The translations under genes and the position numbers were made by a program. A stretch of 64,000 bases of DNA from Betaproteobacteria bacterium (GTDB taxonomy: Bacteria > Pseudomonadota > Gammaproteobacteria > Burkholderiales > Burkholderiaceae_A). The DNA is taken from assembly GCA_016868305.1 (NCBI GenBank), contig VGHK01000001.1, positions 107,721 to 171,720 of the forward strand, in the 5' to 3' direction. Below are positions 43,458 to 51,018 of the stretch, piece by piece. Within the stretch, counting starts at the first letter, position 1. Every line of letters starts with the position of its first letter. The notes beneath the pieces are model-generated. The model saw only the letters and a list, made by a program, of their open reading frames with translations, did not search any database and was not told the origin of the DNA.

Positions 43458-45855
43458 GGACAAAATACTGCTGGGTAATGCGATCGGACAACTGCCAGGC
43501 AGCCTGCTGTATCTCCTGCAGCCAGCAGGACAGCCTCTCGTCGTTCTCCGAAATATGCTGCAAAACGCCAGAGGGCGGAATGTCGATGGTCTGTGCCAGC
43601 GCGTCCGGCTCTCCCATCGGGGTCTGCGCAAGCTTTGACAGTCGTTTGCGCAGGCTAAGGGCAACCCAGGTCAGTGACCGGGGGCTCTGGTCGTGGGACA
43701 AGAACAGGTCCATGAGCCTGCGACGCGGCGTATGCGAGGGCAGGGGTGCCAGGTCGCTGGGGTTGGTCTCAAAGAGGCGCGTGAGCACCAGGCCCACGGC
43801 TGATCCCCGGTAGACTGTCTCTTCGGGCTGCGGCAGCACACGGGCCTGGGTGGCCGTTGCCAGAACATCTGCCAGAAAACCCAGTCTTTCCAATAATCGA
43901 CCGATCATTAAAAGCTGCCAGCCATCATCCCGCAGCATCCGGTCTGACTGCGCCCCGGTCATGCTCGCCAGGGCGCGGCTGGTGCGTTCCAGGGCTTTTA
44001 AGGCTGTGACTGCAGAGGGCTGCTCGCTGGGTTTAAAGGCAGAGCCCAGAGATGCCAGGCAGTCTTCTACGGCATGCCAGTGCTCCTGCGATAGCCGGTC
44101 ACGCACCGCAGAGGCAGACCGTCGCAGGTGGGCAAGTTGATAGGCAAGGCTTTGCGGTGCCGCCGAATCACCCAGGCTGGTAATCAGGTCTTCCAGCGCA
44201 GATACAGGCTGTAACGCCCTGGGGCCGAGTCGCAGCCAGAGATGGGATAGCCAGCTCTCCAGCGCCGAAGGGCTGGGGGTTTCGGTAAGAAGGGTATCGA
44301 GACGCACCTGCACCAGACGAAGGCTGTTCTCGCTGCGCTCGGTGTAACGCCCCATCCAGAAGAGGTTCTCCGCCGCGCGACTGGTGACCCCCCGGTGCAC
44401 GATCGGGGGAGGGCTGTACAGGTTTGGTCCAGCCGCCTGGTCCGCCAGAGGTGTCTCGTTATCGATCAGCCAGACATCGGCGCTGCTGCCGCCCTGCTGC
44501 ATTGAGGCGATCTGATGTCTTCCCACTACCCGGGCCATGCCGCCGGGAATAACCTGCCATTGATCGGGCCCGGGCCCGATCCGAAGGGCAAATACGCGCA
44601 GCAGGTAGGGCTGGTTGACCAGCCCCTCTCGCCAGACCGGCATCTGATCGAGTGCAACGATTGACTGCACTGCATAGGCCTCTGGATCTTCCGCGATACG
44701 CCCACGCCATGCCGCTTGCTCGTCTTGTGAAAGAGAAGGCAGCAGCACCGTCTCGAAACTCTCGCGCCCCGGCGCATCGGGATAGCTGGGCTTGATAACG
44801 CATCGGTCGAACTCATCGCTCACGGCCTTGCGTGCGGCCGCCTCGCCACACCACCAGGTGTCGGCAGAGGCAAGGGCCAGGGGCCCACCGAGCACCGCCT
44901 CTGAGAGCCCAGGCAGAAAACCCAGTAAGGCCGGAGACTCCAGAAATGCCAGCCCCGGAGCATTTACGATTGCCACCTGGCCGGCCAGGTAGGCATTAAG
45001 CAGCCCTGGCGTACCCAGGGTTGAGTCGGCCCGCAGCGTCAGCGGATCAAGAAAGGCGTCATCCATACGTTTCACGATGACATGCACCCGCTCGAGCCCC
45101 TTGAGGGCTTTGAGAAAGACCTGGCCGTTACGCACCACCAGGTCGTGGCCCTCCACCAGGGTCAGACCGAACTGTCGGGCCAGATAGACCTGCTCAAAAT
45201 AGGTCTCATTAAATGGGCCTGGCGACAGCAGGGCGATATGGCTTGGGCCCGACTCGGGATTCAGCCTGCCAAGGCCTTCCACAAACTGCCGCAAGACCTG
45301 GGCCCAGGGCCTTACCTTCAAGGCCTGAAAGGCGTCGGCATGCTGGCGCGAAACCAACAGCCGGTTTGTTAAGGCATAGCCAAGTCCCGAGGGGGCCTGG
45401 GTGCGCTGGGATAAGACAACCCATGTTTCGTCTGGCTGACGGGCGAGGTCAAAGGCAATCACCTGCAGGTATTCCCGCGGTCCTTGTCCTCCGATGGCAG
45501 GCGACTGTACGGCGGGAATAAAACCGGGATGACCATAAACAAGGGCACTGGGAAGCAGGCCTTGATCGAGCAACTGACCATCACCATAGACATCTGCGGC
45601 GATATGTTCGAGAAGCGCGGCACGCTGGCAGACTCCCTGAGAAATGCCTTGCCAGTCTCTGCCATTGAGTAGTAAAGGAAATAGTTCCAGCGACCAGGGC
45701 CGCTGCGACTGGGAGTCTGGTGAATAGATGTTGTAGCTCAGGCCATGGTCTTGGATCTGGCGGTTTAGCTCTTCGTGGCGCTGTCGCCGGCTCTGCTCGG
45801 TCTGAGGGCCGAGGGCGAAGAATTGCGAATAGGCAGTGGCAGTGGCAGCGTTCAA
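43423..45855 (-). CDS. Circularly permuted ATP-grasp protein fused to an alpha-E domain
   Basis: The 810-residue product joins a circularly permuted type 2 ATP-grasp domain (DUF404/DUF407; SLELFPLLLNGRDWQGISQG, DVYGDGQLLDQGLLPSALVY, HIALLSPGPFNETYFEQVYL, FDRCVIKPSY) to an alpha-E helical domain (DUF403; RAAENLFWMGRYTERSENSL, YFVHVYDRDTSLGG). In many genomes these are separate genes; here they form one chain. ATP-grasp enzymes ligate a carboxylate to an amine or thiol, suggesting peptide-bond formation. It starts 26 bp after the DUF2126 gene and overlaps the next gene by 35 bp. Confidence 0.9.
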   Translation of the reverse strand: MNAATATAYSQFFALGPQTEQSRRQRHEELNRQIQDHGLSYNIYSPDSQSQRPWSLELFPLLLNGRDWQGISQGVCQRAALLEHIAADVYGDGQLLDQGLLPSALVYGHPGFIPAVQSPAIGGQGPREYLQVIAFDLARQPDETWVVLSQRTQAPSGLGYALTNRLLVSRQHADAFQALKVRPWAQVLRQFVEGLGRLNPESGPSHIALLSPGPFNETYFEQVYLARQFGLTLVEGHDLVVRNGQVFLKALKGLERVHVIVKRMDDAFLDPLTLRADSTLGTPGLLNAYLAGQVAIVNAPGLAFLESPALLGFLPGLSEAVLGGPLALASADTWWCGEAAARKAVSDEFDRCVIKPSYPDAPGRESFETVLLPSLSQDEQAAWRGRIAEDPEAYAVQSIVALDQMPVWREGLVNQPYLLRVFALRIGPGPDQWQVIPGGMARVVGRHQIASMQQGGSSADVWLIDNETPLADQAAGPNLYSPPPIVHRGVTSRAAENLFWMGRYTERSENSLRLVQVRLDTLLTETPSPSALESWLSHLWLRLGPRALQPVSALEDLITSLGDSAAPQSLAYQLAHLRRSASAVRDRLSQEHWHAVEDCLASLGSAFKPSEQPSAVTALKALERTSRALASMTGAQSDRMLRDDGWQLLMIGRLLERLGFLADVLATATQARVLPQPEETVYRGSAVGLVLTRLFETNPSDLAPLPSHTPRRRLMDLFLSHDQSPRSLTWVALSLRKRLSKLAQTPMGEPDALAQTIDIPPSGVLQHISENDERLSCWLQEIQQAAWQLSDRITQQYFVHVYDRDTSLGG

Positions 45856-45881
45856 AAGGTACCAAGCGAGGGCAGAGACGG

Positions 45882-48800
45882 TTAAGGCATCGGGCGACGT
45901 AGGTCCATGGTAAACGGAAACTCGGGGCTTGCGGCAACATGACGGAGCCTTGCGCTGGCATGAGGCAAGTCGCCAGGCGTGTGGTTGGCCCGAAAGAACC
46001 GTGACAGCCTTCGGCTCTCAGCCTCGTAGGCATTGACCGGAAAGGTGTCGTAGTTTCTTCCGCCCGGATGCACCACGTGATACTGACAGCCCCCAAGCGA
46101 TCGATGGTTCCAGGTGTCTACCAGGTCGAATGTAAGTGGCGAATGCACGCCAATACTTGGGTGCAGGCTTGAGGAAGGGTTCCAGGCCTTGTAACGCACA
46201 CCGGCCACATAGTCCCCCTCAACCCCTGTGGGCTGTAAAGGCAGCGCCTGGCCGTTACAGGTGACCAGGTATCGGCTGGGATTCAGCCCATTGATGCGCA
46301 GTTCAATGCGTTCGAGTGAAGAGTCAACATAGCGCACCGTGCCGCCCCCGCTATTTTCTTCTCCCATAACATGCCATGGCTCTAAGGCCATGCGCAGGGT
46401 TATCTGCATGCCCTGCAGACTGAGGTCGCCAAGACGGGGAAAGCGAAACTCCACGTGCGGGGAAAACCAGTCGGGGTCAAAGTCGTAGCCTGAGGCCTTC
46501 AGGTCGAACAAGACATCGTGCAGGTCTTGCACGATAAAGCTAGGGAGCATAAAGCGGTCGTGCAGTGCGGTGGTCCATCGGGTTACCGGGGCCTCGTAGG
46601 GGCGAGACCAGAACTTTGCCACCAGTGCCCGCAGCAGCAGCTGCTGCACCAGGCTCATCCGCGCGTGCGGCGGCATCTCGAAGGCCCGAAGCTCAAGCAG
46701 CCCCAGTCGCCCGGTGGGGCCATCGGGCGAGAACATCTTGTCAATGCAAAACTCACTGCGGTGCGTGTTGCCCGTGACATCGATCAAGATGTTGCGCAGG
46801 CTGCGATCGACCAGCCAAGGCGGCATCACCTCGCCAAAACGGCTGCGATGTCTCCTAATTTCCGCCAGGGCTATTTCCAGTTCGTATAACTGGTCGTTGC
46901 GGGCCTCGTCAAGCCGAGGCGCCTGGCTGGTCGGGCCAATAAAGAGCCCGCTAAACAGGTAGCTTAGGCTCGGGTGGTTATGCCAGTAGACCAGCAGGCT
47001 TGCCAGCAATTCCGGGCGTCGCAGAAAAGGGCTGTCGGCCGGTGTGGCCCCACCCAGCACCATGTGGTTGCCGCCGCCCGTGCCCGTGTGCCTGCCATCG
47101 GTCATGAACTTTTCGGCAGACAGCCGCGAGGCAAAGGCTGCCGCATAGAGAAATTCCGTATGGGCCAGCACCTCATTCCAGCTGTGGGCCGGGTGGATAT
47201 TGACCTCAATCACGCCGGGATCGGGGGTAACCTGCAATACCTGCAGCCGTGGGTCACGCGGGGGCGGGTAGCCTTCGAGAATCACCGGCATGTTCAGGGC
47301 CTCTGCCGTCTCTTCTACCCTGTGCACCAGCGCAAGATAGTCTTCGAGCCGCGCCAAAGGGGGCATAAAGACATAGAGCTGTGATGACTGCCCGCCGTGG
47401 CTTACCTCTGCCTTGGGCCCATTGGCCCGCATCGGGTCGCGTGTCTCAACGACCAGCGCCGTTCGGGTCGGTCCGTGGGCGGTTTCGGCAGAAGGCGCCT
47501 CATCAAGCCCTGCCATCCCGCCCTGGTGTGCGGGTCTTTGCATGCGTAGGGTCTGGGCCGGGGGAAGCGCTGCCCGCGGTGCGCTTGGGTCAATGGGGTG
47601 CTGATGCAGTTCGTCCGTCTTTGGCACCCAGGGCAGCGAGTCTAGGGGCAGCCGATAGCCCATCGGTGAATCGCCAGGCACAAGGTACATTCGTTCATCC
47701 CGCAGAAACCAGGGGCCGGTGGTGAATACGGTTCCGGAGAGCTCAGGGCTGCCCGGTACTGTGGTCAGAGGAAGTGCATAGCCCACTACCGCCGATAGCC
47801 CTTGCGAATAGACCCGCCGCAGCCGTGTGCGCTCCATGGGATCTTCCAGGCGTGCGTCAAAGGGGTCAACGTTGATCGGCAGCCGCCGCTCGCGCCAGAG
47901 GTAGTAGAAGGTGTCCTCATAGCCGGGGGTGATGGTCTGCGTGGTGAGCCCGAGGTTCATTGCAAGGCTTTCGATAAACCGCTTCGCGTCTTCGCTGGTC
48001 TGCTGCCGTGGCTGCGCCTCATCGGCCAGCAGCGCAGGGTTGTGCCAGCAGGGCTCGCCATCGGTGCGCCAGTAAAGGCTTAACGCCCAGCGCGGCAGCT
48101 GCTCTCCTGGGTACCACTTGCCCTGGCCAAAATGCAGGAAACCGCCCTGACCATATTCCTCGCCCAGCCGCTCGATGAGGTCGATGCCGTAAATGCGCTT
48201 GGTGGGCCCGAGGGCATCGGTATTCCACTCGGCCGCATCGCGATCGGTGCTCGACACAAAGGTAGGTTCGCCGCCCATGGTAAGGCGTACATCCTCGCTG
48301 ATGAGCGCCTGATCAACTGCATGGCCTAGCCCCAGAATGTTCTGCCATTGGGTATCGGAATAAGGAAGGGTGACGCGGGGCGATTCATAGATACGCGAGA
48401 CCGACATCTCGTGGCCAAACTGGACTTCGGCCTTTTCAAGCCGGCCCTCAATGGGCGCGGCCCCGGAAGGCTGCGGTGTGCAGGCCAGCGGAATATGGCC
48501 TTCGCCGGCCAAAAGCCCCGACGTGGGGTCCAGGCCAATCCAGCCCGCACCCGGCAGATAGACCTCGCACCAGGCGTGTAGGTCGGTGAAATCGCGGTCT
48601 GAGCCGGAGGGGCCATCCAGAGACCGGACATCGGGCTTGAGCTGAATGAGATACCCCGAGACAAACCGCGCCGCAAGTCCCAGGTGCCGCAGCATTTGTA
48701 CCAACAGCCATCCTGAGTCGCGGCAGGATCCGCTGCCAAGCGCAAGCGTCTGCTCGGGGGACTGCACACCGGGCGCAAGGCGAATGAGGTAGGTAATGTC

Positions 48801-49262
48801 TTTGTGCAGCCGTTGGTTCAGACCCACCAGAAAATCGATGGTGCGGGTCTTGGTCTGCGAGGTGCGGCGCAGGTAGTCGGCAAGCCTCGGCCCGGGGGGA
48901 GGGCAGGCTAGGTAAGGCGCGAGCTCCTCGCGCAGGGCTGGGTCATAGGCAAAGGGGTAGTGCTCAGCCTGCGGCTCTAGAAAAAAGTCAAAGGGGTTGT
49001 AGACCGCCATTTCAGCAACTAGGTCTACGGTTACCTTCAGCTCTTTGGTTTTCTCGGGAAAGACAAGCCGAGCCTGGTAATTGGCAAAGGGGTCTTGCTG
49101 CCAGTTCAGAAAATGGCCTTGAGGCTCTATTCCTAGGGAATATGCTAGTACGCGCGTTCGGCTGTGCGGTGCGGGCCGCAGCCGCACGACCTGCGGGCCA
49201 AGGCTGATTGCCCGGTCGTAGCGGTAATGGCTGACATGGTGAAGGGCAACGTGTATGGACAT
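45882..49262 (-). CDS. Transglutaminase-like protein with DUF2126 domain
   Basis: The 1126-residue product begins with a transglutaminase N-domain (IHVALHHVSHYRYDRAISLG) and core domain with Cys in GSGSCRDSGWLLVQML and His/Asp in DLHAWCEVYLPGAGWIGLDP (about residues 165-275). The remainder is the large DUF2126 domain (VRLTMGGEPTFVSSTDRDAA; HIHPAHSWNEV-like INIHPAHSWNEVLAHTEFLY; GRHTGTGGGNHMVLGG), which resembles a carboxylate-amine ligase. It is the first gene of the minus-strand cluster and is preceded by 284 bp of non-coding DNA shared with the response regulator. Confidence 0.92.
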   Translation of the reverse strand: MSIHVALHHVSHYRYDRAISLGPQVVRLRPAPHSRTRVLAYSLGIEPQGHFLNWQQDPFANYQARLVFPEKTKELKVTVDLVAEMAVYNPFDFFLEPQAEHYPFAYDPALREELAPYLACPPPGPRLADYLRRTSQTKTRTIDFLVGLNQRLHKDITYLIRLAPGVQSPEQTLALGSGSCRDSGWLLVQMLRHLGLAARFVSGYLIQLKPDVRSLDGPSGSDRDFTDLHAWCEVYLPGAGWIGLDPTSGLLAGEGHIPLACTPQPSGAAPIEGRLEKAEVQFGHEMSVSRIYESPRVTLPYSDTQWQNILGLGHAVDQALISEDVRLTMGGEPTFVSSTDRDAAEWNTDALGPTKRIYGIDLIERLGEEYGQGGFLHFGQGKWYPGEQLPRWALSLYWRTDGEPCWHNPALLADEAQPRQQTSEDAKRFIESLAMNLGLTTQTITPGYEDTFYYLWRERRLPINVDPFDARLEDPMERTRLRRVYSQGLSAVVGYALPLTTVPGSPELSGTVFTTGPWFLRDERMYLVPGDSPMGYRLPLDSLPWVPKTDELHQHPIDPSAPRAALPPAQTLRMQRPAHQGGMAGLDEAPSAETAHGPTRTALVVETRDPMRANGPKAEVSHGGQSSQLYVFMPPLARLEDYLALVHRVEETAEALNMPVILEGYPPPRDPRLQVLQVTPDPGVIEVNIHPAHSWNEVLAHTEFLYAAAFASRLSAEKFMTDGRHTGTGGGNHMVLGGATPADSPFLRRPELLASLLVYWHNHPSLSYLFSGLFIGPTSQAPRLDEARNDQLYELEIALAEIRRHRSRFGEVMPPWLVDRSLRNILIDVTGNTHRSEFCIDKMFSPDGPTGRLGLLELRAFEMPPHARMSLVQQLLLRALVAKFWSRPYEAPVTRWTTALHDRFMLPSFIVQDLHDVLFDLKASGYDFDPDWFSPHVEFRFPRLGDLSLQGMQITLRMALEPWHVMGEENSGGGTVRYVDSSLERIELRINGLNPSRYLVTCNGQALPLQPTGVEGDYVAGVRYKAWNPSSSLHPSIGVHSPLTFDLVDTWNHRSLGGCQYHVVHPGGRNYDTFPVNAYEAESRRLSRFFRANHTPGDLPHASARLRHVAASPEFPFTMDLRRPMP

Positions 49263-49546
49263 AAGCGACTAACGCACTAAAAAAGTGCAAAAAAGTGTTT
49301 GAAAATGAAAGACTTAGGAGGAAAGGAGGATTCGCATTATTCCCCTCTTATGCACTGCAACACAAGCTTTTTCTGCTGAAAAATAGTCTTTGCTCCTGGG
49401 CATGGGCGGTCTCAGACTGGTACCGGCTTTAGGCATCGCTCGGGCCCGATCCCGCCCGGGTTGGCTGCGCCTTCCCTTTATGACAGGTGACCGCAGCGTG
49501 ATATTTCAATAAAGTGCGGTAAATTCATCCTGCCGCGGACATAACA

Positions 49547-50254
49547 ATGAAGAAAACCATCGTTCTTCTCGACGACGATATAGGTGTTCGCCTTGCGATC
49601 GCGCGCGCGCTTGAGTTCGCCGGGTTTGAAGTAATGCCCTTTTCCTCTGGCCAGGACCTGCTTGCCCGGATATCGGAGGTGCTGCATCAGGCGGACGGGC
49701 AGGTCGGCTTTCTGTTAGATATGCGCATGCCCGGTGGCGTCTCTGGTCTTGAAGTTATGCGCCGACTGCGTGAGCGGGGAATTGCGCATCCTGTTGTTTT
49801 CCTCTCAGGGGAGGCACATCTGCAAGAGGCCATTGAGGCACTCAAAGCCGGTGCCTCGGATTTTCTTCTAAAGCCTGTTGATCACGAAAAGCTGGTCCAG
49901 GCCCTGCGGTGTGCCCTCGATGCTGTGGCGATCGGGCAGGATCAGCCTGACGAAGAGGAGTCCGATGCGCCCATTGATCTGGGAACCGTTTTTGCGGGTT
50001 TTCAGGGGCAGACTGAAGAGCCGGAAGGCCCTGGCTCAGAAGGGTTTGCCGCGCTTACGCGCCGTGAGCAGGAGGTCTTGTCGTTTGTGCTCAAGGGGTT
50101 TCGCAGCCTGCAGATAGCCTCGGCGCTACAGATCTCTGAGCGCACGGTAAAGATGCACCGATCTAACATCATGGCGAAGGTAGGGGCCCACGGCGCAACC
50201 CATCTGGTCTATCTCTATCAGCAGTTCCGCCGCGGCCATTCCCGTGTCGCCTAA
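49547..50254 (+). CDS. Orphan response regulator, FixJ/NarL type (receiver plus LuxR HTH)
   Basis: The 235-residue product has a receiver domain with the acidic pocket IVLLDDDIGVRLAI, phospho-acceptor aspartate in GFLLDMRMPGG, Thr/Ser switch VVFLSGEAH and lysine FLLKPVDH. A linker of about 45 acidic residues leads to the LuxR HTH (LTRREQEVLSFVLKGFRSLQ, ISERTVKMHRSNIMAKVGA). No histidine kinase is nearby. It is divergent from the DUF2126 cluster across a 284-bp gap and could regulate it, which is inference. Confidence 0.88.
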   Translation: MKKTIVLLDDDIGVRLAIARALEFAGFEVMPFSSGQDLLARISEVLHQADGQVGFLLDMRMPGGVSGLEVMRRLRERGIAHPVVFLSGEAHLQEAIEALKAGASDFLLKPVDHEKLVQALRCALDAVAIGQDQPDEEESDAPIDLGTVFAGFQGQTEEPEGPGSEGFAALTRREQEVLSFVLKGFRSLQIASALQISERTVKMHRSNIMAKVGAHGATHLVYLYQQFRRGHSRVA

Positions 50255-50269
50255 AAAGTCGTGGGCAGG

Positions 50270-50548
50270 ATGATTCCCCCAGCCGATGTGGGACATGACT
50301 GGGAAGAGCGGTCCGCCCGCCTTCGGCAGGCGCGTCTCGATCAGGGCTTCTCGCTTTCGGCTATGGCGGGGCGCCTCACCGTAAGCGTAACCGAGTTGGC
50401 CGCTATTGAGGCCGCCAATTTTCAGTACTTCGATTCGGGCGAGCGCGTGCAACTTTTTCTGACCAAGCTCGAGGCGATTCTTCAGCCTTCAAGCCCCGTC
50501 TGCGGGCAGTTTATCCCTAAGTTTCTGCGTGACGACCTGTCTGCCTAG
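50270..50548 (+). CDS. Small helix-turn-helix (RodZ/Xre-like) protein
   Basis: The 92-residue product has one HTH of the type found at the N-terminus of RodZ: LRQARLDQGFSLSAMAGRLT, VSVTELAAIEAANFQYFDSG. It lacks any membrane segment or C-terminal domain. GTG 50261 is an alternative start. It sits between the response regulator (15 bp) and the gcv operon (about 66 bp) on the same strand. Function unknown. Confidence 0.6.
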   Translation: MIPPADVGHDWEERSARLRQARLDQGFSLSAMAGRLTVSVTELAAIEAANFQYFDSGERVQLFLTKLEAILQPSSPVCGQFIPKFLRDDLSA

Positions 50549-50614
50549 CGCGGCGACTTGACTTTTTGCCGGCCAGTGAAGAACACTAGCCTTCGCACGC
50601 GTCTGGAGGCTGCC

Positions 50615-50995
50615 TTGGAATTTCCTGATCATCTGCGCTACACCCTGTCTCACGAGTGGGCCTCGCAAGAGCCCGATGGTGACGTTCTCGTTGGTATTTC
50701 GGCGCTTGCCCAAGACTCTCTGGGTGAACTTGTCTATGTGGAACTACCGTCGCTTGGAAAATCCGTTGCTGCGGGTGAAGCCTGCGCAGTTGTCGAGTCC
50801 ACCAAGGCCGCCTCTGATGTCTATGCGCCGATTGCAGGCGAGGTAACGGCAGTAAACGAGGCGCTGCGCAACGAACCTCAGACGGTTAACGCGGCGCCCT
50901 ATACCGAGGGCTGGCTTTTTCGCATCCGGCCAGCAGTCGGTGCCGATCTGTCCGCATTACTCAGTGCCCAAGACTATCAGGCCCAGGCCCACTAA
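50615..50995 (+). CDS. gcvH: Glycine cleavage system H protein
   Basis: GcvH carries the aminomethyl group on a lipoyl-lysine between GcvP, GcvT and dihydrolipoamide dehydrogenase. The 126-residue product has LRYTLSHEW at the start and the lipoylation site VESTKAASDVYAP. The true start is TTG 50615, with GGAGG at 50605-50609; the frame upstream to 50558 is not conserved. No glycine riboswitch was recognised in the short upstream gap. Confidence 0.95.
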   Translation: MEFPDHLRYTLSHEWASQEPDGDVLVGISALAQDSLGELVYVELPSLGKSVAAGEACAVVESTKAASDVYAPIAGEVTAVNEALRNEPQTVNAAPYTEGWLFRIRPAVGADLSALLSAQDYQAQAH

Positions 50996-51018
50996 ATTTT
51001 TTCCAGGAGTTTTCCCGC

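Noticed and set aside
50549..50614. Glycine riboswitch upstream of gcvH
   Set aside because: The gap to the preceding gene is only 66 bp and lacks the conserved paired aptamer core.
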